Part shown: positions 1-9,677 of the stretch, one piece after another
Layout: every line of letters begins with the position of its first letter
Numbering within the stretch: the stretch's first letter is position 1
NCBI GenBank assembly: GCA_014379405.1
Contig: JACMLU010000023.1
Coordinates: 124,001 to 188,000, forward strand
Origin: Flavobacterium sp.
Lineage (GTDB): Bacteria > Bacteroidota > Bacteroidia > Flavobacteriales > Flavobacteriaceae
Direction: 5' to 3'
DNA: 64,000 nt
Translations under genes and position numbers: made by a program
Notes under the pieces: model-generated
What the model was told of the DNA's origin: nothing
Seen by the model: the letters and a program-made list of their open reading frames with translations, nothing else
Database searches by the model: none

Positions 1-209
1 ATAAGCGTAAATCTCTCGTCCGGCAAAGCATTCGCCAAAGCATCTTCATCTTGGTCGAAAGCAAACAATTTTCCGTTTGGACCCAATCGGCTCAAAATTT
101 CTTTTGAATGTCCTCCGCCGCCAAAGGTCACGTCAACATATATACCGTCAGGCTTGATATTCAAACCATCCACAGTAGGATGCAATAAAACCGGATTATG
201 ATATTCCAT
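1..209 (-). CDS. rsmH: 16S rRNA (cytosine(1402)-N(4))-methyltransferase RsmH, N-terminal part, runs off the left edge
   Basis: Reverse-strand translation [39 protein letters not shown]... has the RsmH N-terminus with a GGGGHS SAM motif; overlaps the mraZ end. Confidence 0.93.
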   Translation of the reverse strand, partial: MEYHNPVLLHPTVDGLNIKPDGIYVDVTFGGGGHSKEILSRLGPNGKLFAFDQDEDALANALPDERFTL

Positions 210-669
210 TGTCGCCGTCATTTAGGTTACCCATTACATCTTCGGCCAAATCAGCAAAATCGATATCCTGACCGTCTATTGATTTTTCATATAAATCTTT
301 ATCCCAAATCTCCACAATATTCACTGCCGATGAAAACACGACATCTTTGGCAATACTGGCAAAACTCACTAAATCCTTGGGAACCAACAATCGTCCTAAA
401 GCATCTATTTCAACCACCTTCACGCCTGCTGTAAAGCGACGAATGAAGTCATTGTTTTTCTTCACGAATCGATTGAGCTTGTTGATTTTTTCCATCATCA
501 AATTCCATTCTTCCATTGGATACAATTCCAAACACGGTTGAAAAACGGAACGCTTCAAAACAAACCCGCTTTGAAGTGAAGTAGCCAACTGCTTTTTCAA
601 AGGCGAAGGCAACAAAACCCTTCCTTTGGCATCGACTTTACATTCATATGTTCCGACAATTGTAGTCAA
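196..669 (-). CDS. mraZ: Transcriptional regulator MraZ
   Basis: 157 aa, two AbrB-like MraZ repeats ([36 protein letters not shown]), upstream of rsmH. Confidence 0.96.
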   Translation of the reverse strand: MTTIVGTYECKVDAKGRVLLPSPLKKQLATSLQSGFVLKRSVFQPCLELYPMEEWNLMMEKINKLNRFVKKNNDFIRRFTAGVKVVEIDALGRLLVPKDLVSFASIAKDVVFSSAVNIVEIWDKDLYEKSIDGQDIDFADLAEDVMGNLNDGDNGIS

Positions 670-694
670 GTGAGATTTATTAAATGTTGATGAG

Positions 695-702
695 CAAAAA
701 TA
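695..702 (-). promoter_or_regulatory. Putative -7 box (TATTTTTG on minus strand) of the mraZ-rsmH operon
   Basis: Fits Bacteroidota TAnnTTTG consensus, ~25 bp upstream of the mraZ start. Confidence 0.5.
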
Positions 703-713
703 TAAAAATTATT

Positions 714-738
714 ACCACAATTTACCACTATCTCCCAC
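714..738 (-). promoter_or_regulatory. Putative MraZ operator: three direct repeats GTGGG-N5-GTGGT-N5-GTGGT
   Basis: On plus strand ACCAC 714-718, ACCAC 724-728, CCCAC 734-738: exact 10-bp periodicity, just upstream of the -7 box. Confidence 0.6.
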
Positions 739-990
739 TTTGTTAATAAGTTTTACCACTTTCAAAGCAGAAGCCCTAGTTTTAGGACAATCAAGACGTT
801 AGCTGTTTTTTTGGCTTGATGTTGAGAAGTATTGAATTAGAGAAAAGATAATCTGACAAAAAGATAAATTTGTCGTTTATAAAGTCAAAATAAAGAAGCG
901 AAATCGATACCGCTAAACTGCTGTTTTTAACAAAAAAGATTAAAATGCATAAAATTTGATGGCAGGAATTCTTTTTAATTTTTTAAAACC

Positions 991-998
991 TATCTTTG
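991..998 (+). promoter_or_regulatory. Putative -7 box TATCTTTG for the alpha/beta hydrolase gene
   Basis: TAnnTTTG match 29 bp upstream of ATG 1027. Confidence 0.5.
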
Positions 999-1026
999 CG
1001 ACAATTGAAAATTTGCGATATAACGT

Positions 1027-1800
1027 ATGGAAAAATACTATAAGAAAGAAGGCAGATATAGCTATTACGAGGCTGGAGAAGGAACTCCTATTGTTGTTTT
1101 ACACGGCTTAATGGGAGGATTAAGCAACTTTGATGCCGTAGCAAGTTATTTTTCTGAAAAAGGGTATAAAATTGTCATCCCGGATTTGCCGATTTACACC
1201 CAAAACATTTTGAAAACCAACGTTAAAGCTTTTGCAAAATACGTGAAGGATTTCATCACTTTCAAAGGTTTTGACAGAGTAATTCTTTTGGGAAATTCAT
1301 TGGGCGGACATATTGCTTTGTACCATACCAAAATGTATCCCGAAAAAGTGGCAGGATTAGTTTTAACTGGAAGTTCAGGACTTTACGAAAGTGCTATGGG
1401 CGATAGTTATCCAAAAAGAGGCGACTACGAATACATTAAGAAAAAAGCTGAAGCCGTGTTTTATGATCCTGCAATGGCAACCAAAGAATTGGTGGACGAA
1501 GTTTATGCATCTGTAAACGACCGAATAAAACTAATCAAAACATTGACTATTGCCAAAAGTGCCATTCGACACAATATGGCAAAAGACCTTCCAAAAATGC
1601 ACGTTCAAACTTGCTTAATTTGGGGAAAAAACGACAATGTCACGCCACCAACCGTAGCCGAAGAATTCAACGAGCTGTTGCCAAATGCCACCTTGTATTG
1701 GATTGACAAATGCGGACACGCCGCCATGATGGAACATCCTCAAGAGTTCAATCGTTTGTTGGAGGATTGGTTGACACATACGCATTTGAAAGCGCATTAG
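1027..1800 (+). CDS. Alpha/beta hydrolase
   Basis: VLHGLMGG oxyanion motif, GNSLGGH nucleophile elbow, C-terminal CGHAAMMEHP. Confidence 0.9.
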   Translation: MEKYYKKEGRYSYYEAGEGTPIVVLHGLMGGLSNFDAVASYFSEKGYKIVIPDLPIYTQNILKTNVKAFAKYVKDFITFKGFDRVILLGNSLGGHIALYHTKMYPEKVAGLVLTGSSGLYESAMGDSYPKRGDYEYIKKKAEAVFYDPAMATKELVDEVYASVNDRIKLIKTLTIAKSAIRHNMAKDLPKMHVQTCLIWGKNDNVTPPTVAEEFNELLPNATLYWIDKCGHAAMMEHPQEFNRLLEDWLTHTHLKAH

Positions 1801-1831
1801 AATTTTTAGTAAAGAATTTACACTTACAGTC

Positions 1832-2452
1832 ATGAAAATTAATACCGCCGAATTTATTGTCAGCAACTCCGAAGTGGAAAAATGTCCAAAAGATTTTTTG
1901 CCGGAATATGCTTTTATAGGACGGTCAAATGTTGGAAAGTCATCATTAATCAATATGTTGACCAATCACAAAAATTTGGCAAAAACATCTGGAAGACCAG
2001 GAAAAACGCAGTTGATCAATCACTTTTTGATAAACAACAATTGGTTTCTTGTCGATTTGCCAGGTTATGGTTATGCCAAAGTTTCCAAGAAAACCAAATC
2101 TGTTTTTCAGCAATTTATCACGGATTATTTTGAAACAAGAGAACAATTGGTTTGCGCCTTTGTTTTGATTGACATTCGACACGAGGCACAAACCATCGAC
2201 ATTGAATTTATGTCCTATATGGGTGAAAGCGAAATTCCTTTTTGTATCATTTTCACCAAAGCCGACAAGATTAGCAAAACTAAAATAGATTCGCACATTG
2301 CCGCTTACAAAAAGCAAATGTTCGCCAACAATTGGGCCGAAATGCCGCAATATTTCGTAACATCAGCAACAGAATCTACAGGAAAAGATGTTGTGTTAGA
2401 TTATATTGATGAAGTAAATCAAGAAGTTTTTAAAAACAACAACGGTTTTTAA
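1832..2452 (+). CDS. engB: Ribosome biogenesis GTP-binding protein YihA/YsxC (EngB)
   Basis: FIGRSNVGKSSLIN (G1), DLPGYGYA (G3), FTKADK (G4). Confidence 0.95.
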   Translation: MKINTAEFIVSNSEVEKCPKDFLPEYAFIGRSNVGKSSLINMLTNHKNLAKTSGRPGKTQLINHFLINNNWFLVDLPGYGYAKVSKKTKSVFQQFITDYFETREQLVCAFVLIDIRHEAQTIDIEFMSYMGESEIPFCIIFTKADKISKTKIDSHIAAYKKQMFANNWAEMPQYFVTSATESTGKDVVLDYIDEVNQEVFKNNNGF

Positions 2453-2470
2453 ATCTTCGCAAAAACAAAA

Positions 2471-2508
2471 AAATATCCCAAAACTCATATGTAGTTTTGG
2501 GATATTTT
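2471..2508. terminator. Bidirectional intrinsic terminator between engB and gldC
   Basis: AAATATCCCAAAACT...AGTTTTGGGATATTT inverted repeat between convergent genes. Confidence 0.75.
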
Positions 2509-2527
2509 ATTAAAATTCAATTGTAAA

Positions 2528-2863
2528 TTATAATTTCAGCTCTAATTTCTCGGCAAAGTAATCGCAAAAATCTTTCATGGTTGCCGACATTTTTTCGTCG
2601 CCAGTAGCCCTTTGAAAAGTTTCAGTCATAGACATTAGCGTTTGATGAAAGAAAATTTTCATTTCGTCAACCGGCATGTCTTTCGTCCACAATTCGATAC
2701 ATTTTGTTGATTTTTCGTTGCTGTCCCAAACTGAAAGCATAAACGCTTTGGATTCTTCTGCATTTATTCCTCCCTCCGTTGCTGTCCACATTAATTTTTC
2801 GGGAACTCGATTTTCATCTAATTCTATACTTAACTTAATTTCTGATGTATTTGTATTTGCCAT
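2528..2863 (-). CDS. gldC: Gliding motility protein GldC
   Basis: 111 aa, SEIKLSIELDENRVPEKLMWTA...; directly after gldB as in gliding Bacteroidota. Confidence 0.93.
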   Translation of the reverse strand: MANTNTSEIKLSIELDENRVPEKLMWTATEGGINAEESKAFMLSVWDSNEKSTKCIELWTKDMPVDEMKIFFHQTLMSMTETFQRATGDEKMSATMKDFCDYFAEKLELKL

Positions 2864-3819
2864 TATTTTTTTGGTTTATATTTAGATTTTTCGAATATTT
2901 CTTTAGCATTCATTTTTAGTAATTCCTCAATAGGAACGTCATTATTTTTAGCATAGGAACGGACAATTTGCCATCCTATCCAAGCTCCCACTCGTCCAGG
3001 CGATTCATTGTCAATTTCTAGATAAAATTTAGAAAATGGGGCTGGATTTATAAATCGATTACCCAGTTTCGAATCATCGCTATACAGCATTTCTTTTTCC
3101 AAGAAATAACGCCACATATAACTTTCGTTTTCCTCACACCATTTAATTTGCTCTGGAGTATATCCAATTTTATCAGCGTCTGAGTAATCAGGAATAAGCA
3201 GGTCTTTTAGATACAATTCCTTTCCAAAATAAATCATTTGACTTAGCAAATTTTTATCGGTTAAAGGAGCTATTTTATTAACTGAAAAACTTGAAACCAC
3301 ATCTGGCATTATCTGTTTTTCTTCGAAATTTTGTTTCAAATATTTCGGAAATTGATAAAATTTATGTTCCTTACCTAAATACAATTCAAGTGAAATAATC
3401 AACAAACTATCCGCATAAATCACCTTGGTATTGTAATCCATTTCAGATATTACAGTAATTATTTTTGGTGTTTTAGTTTTAGGAAAATTATATTTTATGT
3501 GTTTGAAAAGTGTTTCCAATTCTTTTTGAACAGGTTCAAAATTGGAGTATTTTTTTTGAACTTCAGTATATAATTCTCTCCAAAGCGGATTTTGCATTTT
3601 TTTCAACCAAACACGGTCGTCATTTCCCGGCGGAAAAAAGAAAGGAAAATCTTTTTTTAATTTGCCCAAATCCTTTGGTTCAGACTCAAAAAACAATTTA
3701 TCAAAACGTTCCACTTTTATTTCTACCGGAATTGCTTCAACCTCTTTCTCAACTTTTGATTTTTTGTCACAAGAGACAAAAACGACTATTAACGTGATTA
3801 TAAAAATTATTTTTCTCAT
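2863..3819 (-). CDS. gldB: Gliding motility lipoprotein GldB
   Basis: Lipobox-like FVSCDKK, VERFDKLFFE, PGRVGAWIGWQIVRSYAKNN; overlaps gldC. Confidence 0.92.
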   Translation of the reverse strand: MRKIIFIITLIVVFVSCDKKSKVEKEVEAIPVEIKVERFDKLFFESEPKDLGKLKKDFPFFFPPGNDDRVWLKKMQNPLWRELYTEVQKKYSNFEPVQKELETLFKHIKYNFPKTKTPKIITVISEMDYNTKVIYADSLLIISLELYLGKEHKFYQFPKYLKQNFEEKQIMPDVVSSFSVNKIAPLTDKNLLSQMIYFGKELYLKDLLIPDYSDADKIGYTPEQIKWCEENESYMWRYFLEKEMLYSDDSKLGNRFINPAPFSKFYLEIDNESPGRVGAWIGWQIVRSYAKNNDVPIEELLKMNAKEIFEKSKYKPKK

Positions 3820-3964
3820 TTATATATTTTTGACACCCAATTTCTTTACTTATCACATTTCTTGCTAAAGTCAATGGAACTTAGTTTGAAATGAATAGGT
3901 ACTGAGTATAAAATTATTATTTTTGCAAATATACAATTCCTACTTTTTAAAAACTCAAAGTATT

Positions 3965-4771
3965 ATGACTAAAAAAAGCACGCTCCAAGTTGAAAAAGTG
4001 AACACTCATATTGTAAATTGGCTAAAAACCTATGCAGAAAACGCAAAAGTGGATGGTTTTGTTGTGGGGATTTCTGGTGGAGTCGATTCGGCAGTTACCT
4101 CAACACTTTGTGCACAAACCGGCTTGACCACTTTATGTGTTGAAATGCCCATACATCAAGCACCAAGCCACGTAAGCCGTGGACGTGAACACATTGAGCA
4201 ATTGAAAAAAAGATTTCCTAACGTGAAAAATATCGAAGCTGATTTAACCTCAGTATTTGAAGATTTTAAAAAAATAGTTCCAAGTAACGTTGATATCGTT
4301 AAAGTAAACCTATCTTTGGCCAATAGCCGTGCTCGTTTGCGTATGACCACTCTTTATTATTTTGCTGGAATTCACAATTTATTAGTTGCTGGAACAGGAA
4401 ACAAAGTAGAGGATTTTGGAGTAGGTTTTTACACAAAATATGGCGATGGCGGTGTCGATATTAGTCCAATAGCCGATTTAATGAAATCGGATGTATATTC
4501 ACTAGGTGAATTTTTAAAAATTCCATCATCTATTTTAGTAGCTTCTCCGACAGACGGTTTGTTTGGCGACGACAGAACAGACGAAGACCAGCTTGGAGCA
4601 AGTTATGACGAGCTAGAATGGGCTATGATAGAAGATTCAAAAGAAAATAAAACAGAAAATTTTACAGAAAGAGAAAGTGCAGTGTTCCAAATCTATAAAC
4701 GATTAAACACTATTAATCAGCATAAAATGAATGAAATCCCCGTTTGTTTAATCCCTGAAGAATTTAAGTAG
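3965..4771 (+). CDS. nadE: NAD(+) synthase (ammonia-dependent type)
   Basis: GISGGVDSAVTSTLCAQ PP-loop, GTGNKVEDFGVGFYTKYGDGGVDISPIADL; internal ATG at 3965 preferred to the ORF-track start 3923. Confidence 0.93.
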   Translation: MTKKSTLQVEKVNTHIVNWLKTYAENAKVDGFVVGISGGVDSAVTSTLCAQTGLTTLCVEMPIHQAPSHVSRGREHIEQLKKRFPNVKNIEADLTSVFEDFKKIVPSNVDIVKVNLSLANSRARLRMTTLYYFAGIHNLLVAGTGNKVEDFGVGFYTKYGDGGVDISPIADLMKSDVYSLGEFLKIPSSILVASPTDGLFGDDRTDEDQLGASYDELEWAMIEDSKENKTENFTERESAVFQIYKRLNTINQHKMNEIPVCLIPEEFK

Positions 4772-4858
4772 TATTTTTCTATTAATTTTATATAATTTAC
4801 AGATATTATTTACTAACTTTACATTTCGAAAGAGATAAACAATTCTAAATTTAAAATT

Positions 4859-5488
4859 ATGATAAAAGTTTGTTTAGCCGATAACCACCCAGTTGTACAT
4901 TTTGGTGTAAAATCTTATTTCAAAGATCACGACGACATTTCGATTGTTGCCAATGTGGGGAATTTTATGATGGTAAGAGATATTCTTCTTACCAAGGAGA
5001 TTGATGTTTTAATCTTGGATCTAGAATTAGAGGGTCTTTCAAGTATTTTTGAAGTAAAAAATATTTTGAAAAATTTTCCAAAGACAAAAATCATCATCTT
5101 TAGTGACCTTTCAGAGCAGATTTATGCGCCAAATGCCATCAAAGCGGGTGTTGCGGGTTTCATTTCTAAAAAAGAGAAACTAGAAACTTTAGGCCAATCT
5201 ATTATCAAAGTACATCAAGGAAAGATAATTATTAATGAAACTGTCAAGAAAAACCTTGCCTTAATTGCAAAACAAAACAAAAGCGAGCGTTTGTATAGAA
5301 AGCTGTCTAATCGTGAAGTGGAGGTTTTACGCTATTTAAGTGATGGTAAGAAAAACAACGAGATTTCCAAAATTTTGGGACTCAACGAAAAAACAATCAG
5401 TACCTATAAATTAAGGTTGCTGCAAAAATTGAATGTTACCAATCTAGTAGATTTGGTAAACAAGGCAAAAACATTGGAAATAGTTTAA
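4859..5488 (+). CDS. LuxR/NarL-type response regulator transcription factor
   Basis: Receiver domain (ADNHPV, LILDLEL) plus C-terminal SNREVEVLRYLSDGKKNNEISKILGLNEKTISTYK HTH. Confidence 0.93.
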   Translation: MIKVCLADNHPVVHFGVKSYFKDHDDISIVANVGNFMMVRDILLTKEIDVLILDLELEGLSSIFEVKNILKNFPKTKIIIFSDLSEQIYAPNAIKAGVAGFISKKEKLETLGQSIIKVHQGKIIINETVKKNLALIAKQNKSERLYRKLSNREVEVLRYLSDGKKNNEISKILGLNEKTISTYKLRLLQKLNVTNLVDLVNKAKTLEIV

Positions 5489-7464
5489 TTACTATATCGA
5501 GACATCACTCTTCCTAATTTTTTAGAAAAAGAGTTGATTAGTTTAGAATAATCCATTGCCATAGACAAAGGCTCTATATTATCTGACCCAGGCTCAGAAG
5601 ATATAGAGCCTTTTATTTCTTCGATAATTCTATCCACCAAATACCAACGCATTGTCAAGATAGTCTCGGACACATATTGACTAATAGTGTCGTTTTTTGT
5701 CTTTGGAAAAATATTCTGTCCTTCCCAATCATGCAAGGTAACTCTTTCGTCTTCCATCAGAATATCAGTCACTTCTTGTGCCAATTCAGGATGCAAATGC
5801 ATTAAATATTGCTCAATATTAAAATTTTCGTTTTGCAAATAATAGTTAACCAAGCCACTAAAGATATCCCGAAATAAAGGATTCGCCAATTCGACTTCGT
5901 CTTCTTGCAAACTCAAATAGATGCGTTGAAACACTTTGTATTGCTTCTTTTCGATTACATTCTCGATTTCGCCTTCTTCATTCGCTTTTAAAAGCACATC
6001 TTCAAATTCCTCAGTTTTATTTCCGTACAGCAAAAGAATTTCTATAATTTTTCGTTCCAAACCGTAGAGAATATCCACTTTTTGAACCTGAGCCGGCGTA
6101 TCATTTTTTACAACTTCAAAAGCTTTTTGTTCTTGTCTTTGTTTTTTTCCAACTTCGGCAACATCTTTTTGAACTAATTGTGCCAAAGTACTCACCAAAA
6201 CTTGTTCGGAAATGTCCATAATTCGAGAACATTCCTGAATATAAATTTCTCGCTGAATTCTATCCGGAATTTTAGAAATACTTACTACCATATCGCGAAT
6301 CAAATCAGCTTTTTTGATGGGGTCATTCTTGGCATCTTTCATCAACAAAGACGCTTTGAACTGGATAAAATCTTTGGAATTTTCATCTAAATATTTTACC
6401 AATTCTTCATAAGGTGTTTTCTTGGCAAAACTATCTGGATCTTCTCCGTCGGGAAAAGCACAGACTTTCACATTCATTCCTTCCTCAAGAATCAAGTCGA
6501 TTCCTCGAATGGAAGCGCGCAATCCTGCAGCATCACCGTCAAAAAGAACAGTTATGTTTTTGGTCAATCTGTTAATTAAACGAATTTGATCTGGCGTCAA
6601 AGCTGTTCCGGATGAAGCCACAACGTTTTCTATTCCGGCTTGATTAAACTGGATAACATCGGTGTATCCTTCGACTAAAAAACAATTATTTTGTTTGGCA
6701 ATTGATTGTTTGGCTTGAAAAATTCCATACAATACTTTGCTTTTGTGGTAAATATCGCTTTCTGGCGAATTGAGGTATTTTGCCGCTTTTTTGTCGTTGG
6801 CCAAAATTCTTCCCCCAAAACCCAAAACCCTACCCGACATACTTTGTATGGGAAACATTACGCGACCTTTGAAACGATCAAACGGTCTGTCGTCTTTGGG
6901 TATTGTCAAACCCGTACTTTCCAGAAATTCTAATTTATAGCCTTTCCCTAATGCTTCTTTGGTAAAAGCGTCCCAAGTCTCAGGTGAATATCCTAAGGAG
7001 AATTTCTTTATAGTTTCGCCAGTAAAACCTCTTTCCTTGAAATAAGAAAGTCCAATTGCTTTGCCCTCTTCAGAATGTAAAAGTGTGTTGTGAAAATAAT
7101 CTTTGGCAAATTCAGAAACCAAATACATACTTTCGCGAACATCGGTATTGGCTTTTTCTTCATCAGTTTGTTCGGTTTCCTCGATTTCGATATTGTATTT
7201 TTTGGCCAAAAACCGAATGGCTTCCGGATAGGTAAAATGAGAATGTTCCATCAAGAAAGCCACGGCATTTCCGCCTTTTCCAGAACTAAAATCTTTCCAA
7301 ATCCCTTTAGCGGGTGACACCATAAATGATGGAGAACGCTCATCCGAAAACGGACTTAATCCTTTGAAGTTACTTCCAGCACGTTTTAATTGCACAAAAT
7401 CGCCAATAACCTCCTCAACTCGAGCAGTTTCGAAAACTATATCTATGGTGGCTTTTGAAATCAA
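5485..7464 (-). CDS. dnaG: DNA primase
   Basis: Toprim FLVEGYTDVIQ, RVMFPIQSMSGRVLGFGGR; the N-terminal zinc-ribbon region reads GLSPFSDERSPSFMVSPAKGIWKDFSSGKGGN. Confidence 0.96.
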   Translation of the reverse strand: MISKATIDIVFETARVEEVIGDFVQLKRAGSNFKGLSPFSDERSPSFMVSPAKGIWKDFSSGKGGNAVAFLMEHSHFTYPEAIRFLAKKYNIEIEETEQTDEEKANTDVRESMYLVSEFAKDYFHNTLLHSEEGKAIGLSYFKERGFTGETIKKFSLGYSPETWDAFTKEALGKGYKLEFLESTGLTIPKDDRPFDRFKGRVMFPIQSMSGRVLGFGGRILANDKKAAKYLNSPESDIYHKSKVLYGIFQAKQSIAKQNNCFLVEGYTDVIQFNQAGIENVVASSGTALTPDQIRLINRLTKNITVLFDGDAAGLRASIRGIDLILEEGMNVKVCAFPDGEDPDSFAKKTPYEELVKYLDENSKDFIQFKASLLMKDAKNDPIKKADLIRDMVVSISKIPDRIQREIYIQECSRIMDISEQVLVSTLAQLVQKDVAEVGKKQRQEQKAFEVVKNDTPAQVQKVDILYGLERKIIEILLLYGNKTEEFEDVLLKANEEGEIENVIEKKQYKVFQRIYLSLQEDEVELANPLFRDIFSGLVNYYLQNENFNIEQYLMHLHPELAQEVTDILMEDERVTLHDWEGQNIFPKTKNDTISQYVSETILTMRWYLVDRIIEEIKGSISSEPGSDNIEPLSMAMDYSKLINSFSKKLGRVMSRYSN

Positions 7465-7529
7465 TTTATTTATGGTTGAAGTTGGAAAAGCTCAAAGATA
7501 CAAAGTTAATTTTGGATTATTAAAATGAA

Positions 7530-7554
7530 AAAGTGCTTCATTACTGAAGCACTT
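7530..7554. terminator. Hairpin upstream of dnaG, downstream of nothing else; likely terminator/regulatory hairpin between dnaG and the 7582 gene
   Basis: AAGTGCTTCATTACTGAAGCACTT perfect inverted repeat. Confidence 0.45.
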
Positions 7555-7581
7555 CATACCGTATGAAACTAACTCTAAATT

Positions 7582-8949
7582 TTAATTAAAATCAAAGCGC
7601 AATCCCAATGAAATGTTATTTTGATCCACCTCATTATTTTCAAACAATGGATTCAAATCGTATTTCAAATAAAGACTCATCGCTTTATAACCAGCATAAG
7701 TACTCAAGCCGTAAACAAAACCATTGGTATTAAAATCTCCTTTTGTTTTTTCTACTGAATAATACCCATCCAAATCATATTTGAGTATCTGTTTTGATTT
7801 TACATTGGCCCCCAAATAACCACCTATTCCCAACCTAAAACTATCATGAGATTTAAAATACGTTTTACCATTTTTGATTGTTGGTTTCGTAAAATCAAAC
7901 TCTAAATGTAAAGGCACTACCAAATTAACATTACGAAAACGAGAATCATCCTGATGTAATGGATTTGTTTCCAAAAGAGTTTGGTTTCCATTATCAACAA
8001 AAAACCTGTTATCTGTTGGTTTCAAATCATTATACATCAAGGACAAACCGTACTTGAAATGCAATAAATTGTGATTAGGAATAATTCTGGAATTAAACGT
8101 AAAACCCCATTCGTAAAAACGGGATTGCCAATATCTAAAATCAGAATTAGCAACAGCTCCCTCAGTTACTAAATTATTGACCCCAATAGCATACACAAAT
8201 TGAGAGGAAGTTCTTTTGCTTTGTTGGCGGTCTTTATCCTTCTGACCATCGTAAGCCTTCATGGCTGGAAAAACAAAGTCATGATTTTCCCCAATATTTG
8301 ATTTCGGGCTGTTATCTCCTCCTATTGTTATTCTTGTTTTTCCACCAGTTTGTTTAGGCAATTTACCATCTATTTCATCCTGAGCCAATGCACTCAAAGC
8401 TTTTTGTCTATCTGCAACTTTAGACTCAATTACCTTGGCACGTACTTCTGCCAATTGCAACTTTTGTTCTTCAGCTTGTTTTTTTGTAATCGAACCTTCT
8501 ATTAATTGCTTGTCAACCGTTTCTATTTCTGTTTTTAGCAATTGCTTTTCCTCATAAATATCATCTTTGATACCCTCCATAATTCTTTCAGCTCTATCGT
8601 TATACGATTTTGCTCCCATATCCGGGAATTTCTCCCTTAAATCTTTCGACAAAAAACCAATTCTTTCTTTAATATTTGATGCCTTTTTCTTTTCCAAAGC
8701 CATTTCTTGGTTTTTGAATTCTTGTTTGGAAATAACTCTATTTTTCCGTTGATTTTTCAATTTATCAACTTCGTCATTATATATTTTTTCTTCCTCCTGT
8801 TTGATTTGCTCGTATTTGATTTCACATTTTTCCATTGCTTGCTCAAAGGTTTGATTCGCCTGTTCGCCTTTTTGGCTCGGGTCTTGCGCTAAAATTTTGC
8901 TTGTAATAAGACAAAGCAACAGTACTAAGTAAACGATTAAATTTCTCAT
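7582..8949 (-). CDS. Hypothetical exported protein: long N-terminal coiled coil plus C-terminal beta-barrel-like region
   Basis: Signal peptide MRNLIVYLVLLLCLITSKILAQ; Glu/Lys-rich heptad-like region; C-terminal alternating pattern ending ...NISLGLRFDFN, typical of an OM barrel. Confidence 0.75.
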   Translation of the reverse strand: MRNLIVYLVLLLCLITSKILAQDPSQKGEQANQTFEQAMEKCEIKYEQIKQEEEKIYNDEVDKLKNQRKNRVISKQEFKNQEMALEKKKASNIKERIGFLSKDLREKFPDMGAKSYNDRAERIMEGIKDDIYEEKQLLKTEIETVDKQLIEGSITKKQAEEQKLQLAEVRAKVIESKVADRQKALSALAQDEIDGKLPKQTGGKTRITIGGDNSPKSNIGENHDFVFPAMKAYDGQKDKDRQQSKRTSSQFVYAIGVNNLVTEGAVANSDFRYWQSRFYEWGFTFNSRIIPNHNLLHFKYGLSLMYNDLKPTDNRFFVDNGNQTLLETNPLHQDDSRFRNVNLVVPLHLEFDFTKPTIKNGKTYFKSHDSFRLGIGGYLGANVKSKQILKYDLDGYYSVEKTKGDFNTNGFVYGLSTYAGYKAMSLYLKYDLNPLFENNEVDQNNISLGLRFDFN

Positions 8950-8981
8950 AATGATTTGATTTTTAAAATTGATTGATAATT

Positions 8982-9677
8982 TTATTCTTTGTTTCGATTT
9001 ACCACAGCCTCTTTTACAACTTTGACATTCTCGACAATTTTGCTAAATACACTCTGGCGGAAAGTGGGTTCCAAGTCATTTTCAACTTGCTGCAACAATT
9101 GGTTTGCATTGACATATACTTCCAAATTTGGATTAGTCTTACCTTTTAATCTTGCTGATTTATCCACTCTAGCCAACAGTTCGTCAACTGTAACAGCTTT
9201 CGTTTGTGATGAATTGGATTCTTGCTCGTTTTTTTGATTGATGATTGAAAGCTCGGCTACTTGATTTTGATTTAAATTGTTATTATTGGTTAATGAATCT
9301 TTTTTTAATATTGGAATTTTATTTGTTTTTACGTCAACTTTTCCAGCAACAACAGCTGCACTTTTGGTCTTTTCAGAATTTGGATTTAAGGCTTTTAAAG
9401 GTCCTCCATTACTTTTTGTTGGAATTGACTGTTGAATCACAATTTTGTTCTTTTCATTTTCAACTAACCTTCCTTTTTGATTGAAAAAAAAAGTTCCCAA
9501 AAACACAAATCCCAATATACTGGCAGCAATATAAATCCAACTAAAATTACGTTTTGACTTTTTATCTTCGACAACAGTCAGCATCGCATCAAGTCTATCC
9601 CAAGCCATTTCTGATGGTTTGATTTCACGAGAATTCAACTTCTCCTTGAATTGTGTTTCTAATTTATTCCGTTCCAT
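8982..9677 (-). CDS. Hypothetical single-TM protein, anti-sigma-factor-like position and layout
   Basis: Short cytosolic N-terminus, TM segment FSWIYIAASILGFVFLGTFFF, long C-terminal region; start overlaps the sigma factor gene by 14 nt. Confidence 0.65.
   Translation of the reverse strand: MERNKLETQFKEKLNSREIKPSEMAWDRLDAMLTVVEDKKSKRNFSWIYIAASILGFVFLGTFFFNQKGRLVENEKNKIVIQQSIPTKSNGGPLKALNPNSEKTKSAAVVAGKVDVKTNKIPILKKDSLTNNNNLNQNQVAELSIINQKNEQESNSSQTKAVTVDELLARVDKSARLKGKTNPNLEVYVNANQLLQQVENDLEPTFRQSVFSKIVENVKVVKEAVVNRNKE

Noticed and set aside
1946-2350. 134-aa minus-strand ORF opposite engB
   Set aside because: Fully antisense to a well-supported core GTPase gene; no recognisable motif or promoter.
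2528-3819. gldC-gldB as a novel pair
   Set aside because: Known gliding-motility gene arrangement in Bacteroidota.
4859-5488. Two-component system partner for the LuxR-type regulator
   Set aside because: No histidine kinase gene is present nearby; neighbours are nadE and dnaG, so no system can be proposed.
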